A stretch of 64,000 nt of DNA, from assembly GCA_033782935.1 (NCBI GenBank), contig JAWQEG010000283.1, positions 2,480,001 to 2,544,000 of the forward strand, in the 5' to 3' direction. Position numbers and translations under genes: made by a program. How positions within the stretch are numbered: position 1 is the stretch's first letter; each line of letters begins with the position of its first letter. Positions 50,176 to 62,512 of this stretch are shown one piece after another. The stretch comes from Petrolisthes cinctipes. Lineage: Eukaryota > Arthropoda > Malacostraca > Decapoda > Porcellanidae. The notes beneath the pieces were generated by a model that saw only the letters and a program-made list of their open reading frames with translations, did not search any database and was not told the DNA's origin.

Positions 50176-51825
50176 CTGTAAATGCCTACTCCGTGTTAGA
50201 GTATTTTCAAAATTCAGGCCCAAAACATGCTGAAAATCGATATTTTTGGTGCCCAAAGTCAATATGTGCATGTATCTTCTGTACCCGTTTATATCTCAAA
50301 TTCAGGCTCAAAACACCCGAAAATTCAATATTTTGGGGTCCCAGAAGCAATCTGTACATGCCTACTCAGTGCTAGAATATTTTCAAAATATAGGCTAAAA
50401 ACATGCTAAAAATCGATCTTTTAGGTGCCAAAAAGTCGATATCTCAAATTCAGTCCCAAAACACCCGAAAATTCGATATTTAGGGGTCCCAGAAGGTATC
50501 TGTACATGCCTACTCCGTGTTAGAGTATTTTCAAAATACATGCTCAAAACATACTGAAAATCGATCTTTTAGGTGCACAAAAGTCGATATGTGCATGCAT
50601 CTTCAGTACCCGTTTATATCTCAAATTCAGGCACAAAACACCCGAAAATTCAATATTTTTGGGTCCCAGAAGCAATCTGTACATGCCTACTCAGTGTTAG
50701 AGTATTTTCAAAATTCAGGCCCAAAACATGCTGAAAATCGATATTTTTGGTGCCCAAAGTCAATATGTGCATGTATCTTCTGTACCCGTTTATATCTCAA
50801 ATTCAGGCTCAAAACACCCGAAAATTCAATATTTTGGGGTCCCAGAAGCAATCTGTACATACCTACTCAGTGCTAGAATATTTTCAAAATATAGGCTAAA
50901 AACATGCTAAAAATCGATCTTTTAGGTGCCAAAAAGTCGATATCTCAAATTGAGTCCCAAAACTCCCGAAAATTCGATATTTAGGGGTCCCAGAAGCGAT
51001 CTGTACATGCCTACTCCGTGTTAGAGTATTTTCAAAATACATGCATAAAACATACTGAAAATCGATCTTTTAGGTGCACAAAAGTCGATATGTGCATGCA
51101 TCTTCAGTACCCGTTTATATCTCAAATTCAGGCTCAAAACACCCGAAAATTCAATATTTTGGGGTCCCAGAAGCAATCTGTACATGCCTACTCAGTGTTA
51201 GAGTATTTTCAAAATACAGGCCCAAAACATGCTGAAAATCGATATTTTAGATGCCCAAAGTCAATATGTGCATGTATCTTCTGTACCCGTTTATATCTCA
51301 AATTCAGGCTCAAAACACCCGAAAATTCAATATTTTGGGGTCCCAGAAGCAATCTGTACATGCCTACACAGTGCTAGAATATTTTCAGAATATAGGCTAA
51401 AAACATGCTGAAAATCGATATTTTAGGTGCCAAAAAATCGATATCTCAAATTCAGTCCCAAAACACCCGAAAATTCGATATTTAGAGGTCCCAGAAGGTA
51501 TCTGTACATGCCTACTCCGTGTTAGAGTATTTCCAAAATACAGGCCAAAAACATACTGAAAATCGATATTTTTGGTGCCCAAAGTCAATATGTGCATGTA
51601 TCTTCTGTACCCGTTTATATCTCAAATTCTGGCTCAAAACACCCGAAAATTCAATATTTTGGGGTCCCAGAAGCAATCTGTACATGCCTACTCAGTGCTA
51701 GAATATTTTCAAAATATAGGCTAAAAACATGCTAAAAATCGATCTTTTAGGTGCCAAAAAGTCGATATCTCAAATTCAGTTCCAAAACACCCGAAAATTC
51801 GATATTTAGGGGTCCCAGAAGCGAT

Positions 51826-53325
51826 CTGTACATGCCTACTCCGTATTAGAGTATTTTCAAAATACATGCTCAAAACATACTGAAAATCGATCTTTTAGGT
51901 GCACAAAAGTCGATATGTGCATACATCTTCAGTACCCGTTTATATCTCAAATTCAGGCTCAAAACACCCGAAAATTCAATATTTTGGGGTCCCAGAAGCA
52001 ATCTGTACATGCCTACTCAGTGTTAGAGTATTTTCAAAATACAGGCCAAAAACATGCTGAAAATCGATATTTTAAATGCCCAAAGTCAATATGTGCATGT
52101 ATCTTCTGTACCCGTTTATATCTCAAATTCAGGCTCAAAACACCCGAAAATTCAATATTTTCGTGTCCCAGAAGCAATCTGTACATGCCTACTCAGTGCT
52201 AGAATATTTTCAAAATATAGGCTAAAAACATGCTAAAAATCGACATTTTAGGTGCCAAAAAATCGATATATCAAATTCAGTCCCAAAACACCCGAAAATT
52301 CGATATTTAGAGGTCCCAGAAGGTATCTGTACATGCCTACTCCGTGTTAGAGTATTTTCAAAATACAGGCCAAAAACATACTGAAATCGATCTTTTAGGT
52401 GCCCAAAAGTCGATATGTGCATGCATCTTCTGTACCCGTTTATATCTCAAATTCTGGCCCTAAACACCCGAAAATTCGATATTTTGGGGTCCCAGAAGCG
52501 ATCTGTACATGCCTACTCCGTGTTAAAGTATTTTCAAAATTCAGGCCCAAAACATGCTGAAAATCGATATTTTTGGTGCCCAAAGTCAATATGTGCATGT
52601 ATCTTCTGTACCCGTTTATATCTCAAATTCAGGCTCAAAACACCCGAAAATTCAATATTTTGGGGTCCCAGAAGCAATCTGTACATGCCTACTCAGTGCT
52701 AGAATATTTTCAAAATATAGGCTAAAAACATGCTAAAAATCGATCTTTTAGGTGCCAAAAAGTCGATATCTCAAATTCAGTCCCAAACACCCGAAAATTC
52801 GATATTTAGGGGTCCCAGAAGCGATCTGTACATGCCTACTCCGTGTTAGAGTATTTTGAAAATACATGCTCAAAACATACTGAAAATCGATCTTTTAGGT
52901 GCACAAAAGTCGATATGTGCATGCATCTTCGTACCCGTTTATATCTCAAATTCAGGCTCAAAACACCCGAAAATTCGATATTTTGGGGTCCCAGAAGCGA
53001 TCTGTACATGCCTACTCCGTGTTAGAGTATTTTCAAAATTCAGGCCCAAAACATGCTGAAAATCGATATTTTTGGTGCCCAAAGTCAATATGTGCATGTA
53101 TCTTCTGTACCCGTTTATATCTCAAATTCTGGCTCAAAACACCCGAAAATTCAATATTTTGGGGTCCCAGAAGCAATCTGTACATGCCTACTCAGTGCTA
53201 GAATATTTTCAAAATATAGGCTAAAAACATGCTAAAAATCGATCTTTTAGGTGCCAAAAAGTCGATATCTCAAATTCAGTTCCAAAACACCCGAAAATTC
53301 GATATTTAGGGGTCCCAGAAGCGAT
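51826..53325 (+). repeat. 1,500-bp tandem duplication, copy 1 (three units)
   Basis: Units 51826, 52327 and 52826 (501+499+500) repeat at exactly +1,500. By eye the match runs from about 51,556 to about 53,129, including rare variants CCGTATTAGAG, GCATACATC, TTTTAAATGCCC, TTTTCGTGTCCC, CTGAAATCG and CTTCGTACCC. Confidence 0.88.
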
Positions 53326-54825
53326 CTGTACATGCCTACTCCGTATTAGAGTATTTTCAAAATACATGCTCAAAACATACTGAAAATCGATCTTTTAGGT
53401 GCACAAAAGTCGATATGTGCATACATCTTCAGTACCCGTTTATATCTCAAATTCAGGCTCAAAACACCCGAAAATTCAATATTTTGGGGTCCCAGAAGCA
53501 ATCTGTACATGCCTACTCAGTGTTAGAGTATTTTCAAAATACCGGCCAAAAACATGCTGAAAATCGATATTTTAAATGCCCAAAGTCAATATGTGCATGT
53601 ATCTTCTGTACCCGTTTATATCTCAAATTCAGGCTCAAAACACCCGAAAATTCAATATTTTCGTGTCCCAGAAGCAATCTGTACATGCCTACTCAGTGCT
53701 AGAATATTTTCAAAATATAGGCTAAAAACATGCTAAAAATCGACATTTTAGGTGCCAAAAAATCGATATATCAAATTCAGTCCCAAAACACCCGAAAATT
53801 CGATATTTAGAGGTCCCAGAAGGTATCTGTACATGCCTACTCCGTGTTAGAGTATTTTCAAAATACAGGCCAAAAACATACTGAAATCGATCTTTTAGGT
53901 GCCCAAAAGTCGATATGTGCATGCATCTTCTGTACCCGTTTATATCTCAAATTCTGGCCCTAAACACCCGAAAATTCGATATTTTGGGGTCCCAGAAGCG
54001 ATCTGTACATGCCTACTCCGTGTTAAAGTATTTTCAAAATTCAGGCCCAAAACATGCTGAAAATCGATATTTTTGGTGCCCAAAGTCAATATGTGCATGT
54101 ATCTTCTGTACCCGTTTATATCTCAAATTCAGGCTCAAAACACCCGAAAATTCAATATTTTGGGGTCCCAGAAGCAATCTGTACATGCCTACTCAGTGCT
54201 AGAATATTTTCAAAATATAGGCTAAAAACATGCTAAAAATCGATCTTTTAGGTGCCAAAAAGTCGATATCTCAAATTCAGTCCCAAACACCCGAAAATTC
54301 GATATTTAGGGGTCCCAGAAGCGATCTGTACATGCCTACTCCGTGTTAGAGTATTTTGAAAATACATGCTCAAAACATACTGAAAATCGATCTTTTAGGT
54401 GCACAAAAGTCGATATGTGCATGCATCTTCGTACCCGTTTATATCTCAAATTCAGGCTCAAAACACCCGAAAATTCGATATTTTGGGGTCCCAGAAGCGA
54501 TCTGTACATGCCTACTCCGTGTTAGAGTATTTTCAAAATTCAGGCCCAAAACATGCTGAAAATCGATATTTTTGGTGCCCAAAGTCAATATGTGCATGTA
54601 TCTTCTGTACCCGTTTATATCTCAAATTCAGGCTCAAAACACCCGAAAATTCAATATTTTGGGGTTCCAGAAGCAATCTGTACATGCCTACTCAGTGCTA
54701 GAATATTTTCAAAATATAGGCTAAAAACATGCTAAAAATCGATCTTTTAGGTGCCAAAAAGTCGATATCTCAAATTCAGTCCCAAAACACCCGAAAATTC
54801 GATATTTAGGGGTCCCAAAAGCGAT
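53326..54825 (+). repeat. 1,500-bp tandem duplication, copy 2
   Basis: This is the second copy of the three-unit block. The only difference I found within the matching stretch is C at 53,543 (ACCGGCC) against A at 52,043 (ACAGGCC). Similarity stops at about 54,630, where CTCAAATTCAGG replaces CTCAAATTCTGG. Confidence 0.88.
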
Positions 54826-55827
54826 CTGTACATGCCTACTCCGTGTTAGAGTATTTTGAAAATACATGCTCAAAACATACCGAAAATCGATCTTTTAGGT
54901 GCACAAAAGTCGATATGTGCATGCATCTTCAGTACCCGTTTATATCTCAAATTCAGGCTCAAAACACCCGAAAATTCAATATTTTGGGGTCCCAGAAGCA
55001 ATCTGTACATGCCTACTCAGTGTTAGAGTATTTTCAAAATACAGGCCAAAAACATGCTGAAAATCGATATTTTTGGTGCCCAAAGTCAATATGTGCATGT
55101 ATCTTCTGTACCCGTTTATATCTCAAATTCAGGCTCAAAACACCCGAAAATTCAATATTTTGGGGTCCCAGAAGCAATCTGTACATGCCTACTCAGTGCT
55201 AGAATATTTTCAAAATATAGGCTAAAAACATGCTAAAAATCGATCTTTTAGGTGCCAAAAAGTCGATATCTCAAATTCAGTCCCAAAACACCCGAAAATT
55301 CGATATTTAGGGGTCCCAAAAGCGATCTGTACATGCCTACTCCGTGTTAGAGTATTTTGAAAATACATGCTCAAAACATACCGAAAATCGATCTTTTAGG
55401 TGCACAAAAGTCGATATGTGCATGCATCTTCAGTACCCGTTTATATCTCAAATTCAGGCTCAAAACACCCGAAAATTCAATATTTTGGGGTCCCAGAAGC
55501 AATCTGTACATGCCTACTCAGTGTTAGAGTATTTTCAAAATACAGGCCAAAAACATGCTGAAAATCGATATTTTAGATGCCCAAAGTCAATATGTGCATG
55601 TATCTTCTGTACCCGTTTATATCTCAAATTCAGGCTCAAAACACCCGAAAATTCAATATTTTGGGGTCCCAGAAGCAATCTGTACATGCCTACTCAGTGC
55701 TAGAATATTTTCAAAATATAGGCTAAAAACATGCTAAAAATCGACATTTTAGGTGCCAAAAAATCGATATCTCAAATTCAGTCCCAAAACACCCGAAAAT
55801 TCGATATTTAGAGGTCCCAGAAGGTAT

Positions 55828-56186
55828 CTGTACATGCCTATACGGCCCGTGTTAGAGTATTTTCAAAATACAAGCCAAAAACATACTGAAAATCGATCTT
55901 TTAGTTGCCCAAAAGTCGATATGTGCATGCATCTTCTGAACCTGTTTATATCTCAAATTCTGGCCCTAAACACCCGAAAATTCGATATTTTGGGGTCCCA
56001 GAAGCGATCTGTACATGCCTACTCCGTGTTAGAGTATTTTCAAATTTCAGGCCCAAAACATGCTGAAAATCGATATTTTTGGTGCCCAAAGTCAATAGGT
56101 TGGCATGTATCTTCTGTACCCGTTTATATCTCAAATTCAGGCTCAAAACACCCGAAAATTCAATATTTTGGGGTCCCAGAAGCAAT
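55828..56186 (+). repeat. B' variant dimer, copy 3
   Basis: It carries CTATACGGCCCGTG, TTTTAGTTGCCC, CTTCTGAACCTG and CAATAGGTTGGCATG. The unit is 507 bp, followed directly by M3. Confidence 0.86.
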
Positions 56187-57334
56187 CTGTACATACCTAC
56201 TCAGTGCTAGAATATTTTCAAAATATAGGCTAAAAACATGCTAAAAATCGATCTTTTAGGTGCCAAAAAGTCGATATCTCAAATTGAGTCCCAAAACACC
56301 CGAAAATTCGATATTTAGGGGTCCCAGAAGCGATCTGTACATGCCTACTCCGTGTTAGAGTATTTTCAAAATACATGCTCAAAACATACTGAAAATCGAT
56401 CTTTTAGGTGCACAAAAGTCGATATGTGCATGCATCTTCAGTACCCGTTTATATCTCAAATTCAGGCTCAAAACACCCGAAAATTCAATATTTTGGGGTC
56501 CCAGAAGCAATCTGTACATGCCTACTCAGTGTTAGAGTATTTTCAAAATACAGGCCAAAAACATGCTGAAAATCGATATTTTAGATGCCCAAAGTCTATA
56601 TGTGCATGTATCTTCTGTACCCGTTTATATCTCAAATTCAGGCTCAAAACACCCGAAAATTCAATATTTTGGGGTCCCAGAAGCAATCTGTACATGCTTA
56701 CTCAGTGCTAGAATATTTTCAAAATATAGGCTAAAAACATGCTAAAAATCGAAATTTTAGGTGCCAAAAAATCGATATATCAAATTCAGTCCCAAAACAC
56801 CCGAAAATTCGATATTTAGAGGTCCCAGAAGGTATCTGTACATGCCTACTCCGTGTTAGAGTATTTTCAAAATACAGGCCAAAAACATACTGAAATCGAT
56901 CTTTTAGGTGCCCAAAAGTCGATATGTGCATGCATCTTCTGTACCCGTTTATATCTCAAATTCTGGCCCTAAACACCCGAAAATTCGATATTTTGGGGTC
57001 CCAGAAGCGATCTGTACATGCCTACTCCGTGTTAAAGTATTTTCAAAATTCAGGCCCAAAACATGCTGAAAATCGATATTTTTGGTGCCCAAAGTCAATA
57101 TGTGCATGTATCTTCTGTACCCGTTTATATCTCAAATTCAGGCTCAAAACACCCGAAAATTCAATATTTTGGGGTCCCAGAAGCAATCTGTACATGCCTA
57201 CTCAGTGCTAGAATATTTTCAAAATATAGGCTAAAAACATGCTAAAAATCGATCTTTTAGGTGCCAAAAAGTCGATATCTCAAATTCAGTCCCAAACACC
57301 CGAAAATTCGATATTTAGAGGTCCCAGAAGCGAT

Positions 57335-58822
57335 CTGTACATGCCTACTCCGTGTTAGAGTATTTTGAAAATACATGCTCAAAACATACTGAAAATCGAT
57401 CTTTTAGGTGCACAAAAGTCGATATGTGCATGCATCTTCGTACCCGTTTATATCTCAAATTCAGGCTCAAAACACCCGAAAATTCGATATTTTGGGGTCC
57501 CAGAAGCGATCTGTACATGCCTACTCCGTGTTAGAGTATTTTCAAAATTCAAGCCCAAAACATGCTGAAAATCGATATTTTTGGTGCCCAAAGTCAATAT
57601 GTGCATGTATCTTCTGTACCCGTTTATATCTCAAATTCAGGCTCAAAACACCCGAAAATTCAATATTTTGGGGTCCCAGAAGCAATCTGTACATGCCTAC
57701 TCAGTGCTAGAATATTTTCAAAATATAGGCTAAAAACATGCTAAAAATCGATCTTTTAGGTGCCAAAAAGTCGATATCTCAAATTCAGTCCCAAAACACC
57801 CGAAAATTCGATATTTAGGGGTCCCAAAAGCGATCTGTACATGCCTACTCCGTGTTAGAGTATTTTGAAAATACATGCTCAAAACATACTGAAAATCGAT
57901 CTTTTAGGTGCACAAAAGTCGATATGTGCATGCATCTTCAGTACCCGTTTATATCTCAAATTCAGGCTCAAAACACCCGAAAATTCAATATTTTGGGGTC
58001 CCAGAAGCAATCTGTACATGCCTACTCAGTGTTAGAGTATTTTCAAAATACAGGCCAAAAACATGCTGAAAATCGATATTTTAGATGCCCAAAGTCAATA
58101 TGTGCATGTATCTTCTGTACCCGTTTATATCTCAAATTCAGGCTCAAAACACCCGAAAATTCAATATTTTGGGGTCCCAGAAGCAATCTGTACATGCCTA
58201 CTCAGTGCTAGAATATTTTCAAAATATAGGCTAAAAACATGCTAAAAATCGACATTTTAGGTGCCAAAAAATCGATATCTCAAATTCAGTCCCAAAACAC
58301 CCGAAAATTCGATATTTAGAGGTCCCAGAAGGTATCTGTACATGCCTATACGGCCCGTGTTAGAGTATTTTCAAAATACAAGCCAAAAACATACTGAAAA
58401 TCGATCTTTTAGTTGCCCAAAAGTCGATACGTGAATGCATCTTCTGAACCTGTTTATATCTCAAATTCTGGCCCTAAACACCCGAAAATTCGATATTTTG
58501 GGGTCCCAGAAGCGATCTGTACATGCCTACTCCGTGTTAGAGTATTTTCAAATTTCAGGCCCAAAACATGCTGAAAATCGATATTTTTGGTGCCCAAAGT
58601 CAATAGGTTGGCATGTATCTTCTGTACCCGTTTATATCTCAAATTCAGGCTCAAAACACCCGAAAATTCAATATTTTGGGGTCCCAGAAGCAATCTGTAC
58701 ATGCCTACTCAGTGTTAGAGTATTTTCAAAATACAGGCCCAAAACATGCTGAAAATCGATATTTTAGATGCCCAAAGTCAATATGTGCATGTATCTTCTG
58801 TACCCGTTTATATCTCAAATTC
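57335..58822 (+). repeat. Segment copied at +5,178 bp (source-like copy)
   Basis: Units 57335, 57835 and 58336 recur as 62513, 63013 and 63514. Both have the CTTCGTACCC M1, two G-centred dyads, CCCAAAAGCGATC and the B' dimer with GTGAATGC. The second copy is cut by the window end. A few substitutions differ (for example AATTCAAGCCC at 57,548 only, and TCTTTTTTGTGCAC at 62,579 only). Confidence 0.82.
58336..58694 (+). repeat. B' variant dimer, copy 4
   Basis: It has the B' signatures plus GATACGTGAATGC in M1'. It lies in the segment that is copied at +5,178 bp. The full unit is 683 bp (M1', M2', M2A, M3). Confidence 0.86.
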
Positions 58823-61800
58823 AGGCTCAAAACACCCGAAAATTCAATATTTTGGGGTCCCATAAGCAATCTGTACATGCCTACACAGTGCTAGAATATT
58901 TTCAAAATATAGGCTAAAAACATGCTAAAAATCGACATTTTAGGTGCCAAAAAATCGATATCTCAAATTCAGTCCCAAAACACCCGAAAATTCGATATTT
59001 AGAGGTCCCAGAAGGTATCTGTACATGCCTACTCCGTGTTAGAGTATTTTCAAAATACAGGCCAAAAACATACTGAAAATTGATCTTTTAGGTACCCAAA
59101 AGTCGATATGTGCATGCATCTTCTGTACCCGTTTATATCTCAAATTCTGGCCCTAAACACCCGAAAATTCGATATTTTGGGGTCCCAGAAGCGATCTGTA
59201 CATGCCTAATCCGTGTTAGAGTATTTTCAAAATTCAGGCCCAGAACATGCTGAAAATCGATATTTTAGATGCCCAAAGTCAATATGTGCATGTATCTTCT
59301 GTACCCGTTTATATCTGAAATTCAGGCTCAAAACACCCGAAAATTCAATATTTTGGGGTCCCAGAAGCAATCTGTACATGCCTACTCAGTGCTAGAATAT
59401 TTTCAAAATATAGGCTAAAAACATGCTAAAAATCGATCTTTTAGGTGCCAAAAAGTCGATATCTCAAATTCAGTCCCAAACACCCGAAAGGTCGATATTT
59501 AGGGGTCCCAGAAGCGATCTGTACATGCCTACTCCGTGTTAGAGTATTTTCAAAATACATGCTCAAAACATACTGAAAATCGATCTTTTAGGTGCACAAA
59601 AGTCGATATGTGCATGCATCTTCAGTACCCGTTTATATCTCAAATTCAGGCTCAAAACACCCGAAAAATCGATATTTTGGGTTCCCAGAAGCGATCTGTA
59701 CATGCCTACTCCGTGTTAGAGTATTTTCAAAATTCAGGCCCAAAACATGCTGAAAATCAATATTTTTGGTGCCCAAAGTCAATATGTGCATGTATCTTCT
59801 GTACCCGTTTATATCTCAAATTCAGGCTCAAAACACCCGAAAATTCAATATTTTGGGGTCCCAGAAGCAATCTGTACATGCCTACTCAGTGCTAGAATAT
59901 TTTCAAAATATAGGCTAAAAACATGCTAAAAATCGATCTTTTAGGTGCCAAAAAGTCGATATCTCAAATTCAGTCCCAAAACACCCGAAAATTCGATATT
60001 TAGGGGTCCCAGAAGAGATCTGTACATGCCTATTCCGTGTTAGAGTATTTTCAAAATACATGCTCAAAACATACTGAAAATCGATCTTTTAGGTGCACAA
60101 AAGTCGATATGTGCATGCATCTTCAGTACCCGTTTATATCTCAAATTCAGGCTCAAAACACCCGAAAATTCAATATTTTGGGGTCCCATAAGCAATCTGT
60201 ACATGCCTACACAGTGCTAGAATATTTTCAAAATATAGGCTAAAAACATGCTAAAAATCGACATTTTAGGTGCCAAAAAATCGATATCTCAAATTCAGTC
60301 CCAAAACACCCGAAAATTCGATATTTAGAGGTCCCAGAAGGTATCTGTACATGCCTACTCCGTGTTAGAGTATTTTCAAAATACAGGCCAAAAACATACT
60401 GAAAATCGATCTTTTACGTGCCCAAAAGTCGATATGTGCATGCATCTTCTGTACCCGTTTATATCTCAAATTCTGGCCCTAAACACCCGAAAATTCGATA
60501 TTTTGGGGTCCCAGAAGCGATCTGTACATGCCTACTCCGTGTTAGAGTATTTTCAAAATTCAGGCCCAGAACATGCTGAAAATCGATATTTTTGGTGCCC
60601 AAAGTCAATATGTGCATGTATCTTCTGTACCCGTTTATATCTCAAATTCAGGCTCAAAACACCCGAAAATTCAATATTTTGGGGTCCCAGAAGCAATCTG
60701 TACATGCCTACTCAGTGCTAGAATATTTTCAAAATATAGGCTAAAAACATGCTAAAAATCGATCTTTTAGGTGCCAAAAAGTCGATATCTCAAATTCAGT
60801 CCCAAAACACCCGAAAATTCGATATTTAGGGGTCCCAGAAGCGATCTGTACATGCCTATTCCGTGTTAGAGTATTTTCAAAATACATGCTCAAAACATAC
60901 TGAAAATCGATCTTTTAGGTGCACAAAAGTCGATATGTGCATGCATCTTCAGTACCCGTTTATATCTCAAATTCAGGCTCAAAACACCCGAAAATTCAAT
61001 ATTTTGGGGTCCCAGAAGCAATCTGTACATGCCTACTCAGTGTTAGAGTATTTTCAAAATACAGGCCCAAAACATGCTGAAAATCGATATTTTAGATGCC
61101 CAAAGTCAATATGTGCATGTATCTTCTGTACCCGTTTATATCTCAAATTTAGGCTCAAAACACCCGAAAATTCAATATTTTGGGGTCCCAGAAGCAATCT
61201 GTACATGCCTACACAGTGCTAGAATATTTTCAAAATATAGGCTAAAAACATGCTAAAAATCGACATTTTAGGTGCCAAAAAATCGATATCTCAAATTCAG
61301 TCCCAAAACACCCGAAAATTCGATATTTAGAGGTCCCAGAAGGTATCTGTACATGCCTACTCCGTGTTAGAGTATTTTCAAAATACAAGCCAAAAACATA
61401 CTGAAAATCGATCTTTTAGGTGCCCAAAAGTCGATATATGCATGCATCTTCTGTACCCGTTTATATCTCAAATTCTGGCCCTAAACACCCGAAAATTCGA
61501 TATTTTGGGGTCCCAGAAGCGATCTGTACATGCCTACTCCGTGTTAGAGTATTTTCAAAATTCAGGCCCAAAACATGCTGAAAATCGATATTTTTGGTGC
61601 CCAAAGTCAATATGTGCATGTATCTTCTGTAGCCGTTTATATCTCAAATTCAGGCTCAAAACCCCCGAAAATTCAATATTTTGGGGTCCCAGAAGCAATC
61701 TGTACATGCCTACTCAGTGTTAGAGTATTTTCAAAATACAGGCCCAAAACATGCTGAAAATCGATATTTTAGATGCCCAAAGTCAATATGTGCATGTATC

Positions 61801-62512
61801 TTCTGTACCCGTTTATATCTCAAATTCAGGCTCAAAACACCCGAAAATTCAATATTTTGGGGTCCCAGAAGCAATCTGTACAGTGCTAGAATATTTTCAA
61901 AATATAGGCTAAAAACATGCTAAAAATCGATCTTTTAGGTGCCAAAAATCGATATCTCAAATTCAGTCCCAAAAAACCCGAAAATTCGATATTTAGGGGT
62001 CCCAGAAGCGATCTGTACATGCCTACTCCGTGTTAGAGTATTTTCAAAATACATGCTCAAAACATACTGAAAATCGATCTTTTAGGTGCCCAAAAGTCGA
62101 TATGTGCATGCATCTTCAGTACCCGTTTATATCTCAAATTCAGGCTCAAAACACCCGAAAATTCGATATTTTGGGGTCCCAGAAGCGATCTGTAAATGTC
62201 TACTCCGTGTTAGAGTTTTTTCAAAATTCAGGCCAAAAACATGCTGAAAATCGATATTTTTGGTGCCCAAAGTCAATATGTGCATCTATCTTCTGTACCC
62301 GTTTATATCTCAAATTCAGGCTCAAAACACCCGAAAATTCAATATTTTGGGGTCCCAGAAGCAATCTGTACATGCCTACTCAGTGCTAGAATATTTTCAA
62401 AATATAGGCTAAAAACATGCTAAAAATCGATCTTTTAGGTGCCAAAAAGTCGATATCTCAAATTCAGTCCCAAACACCCGAAAATTCGATATTTAGGGGT
62501 CCCAGAAGCGAT

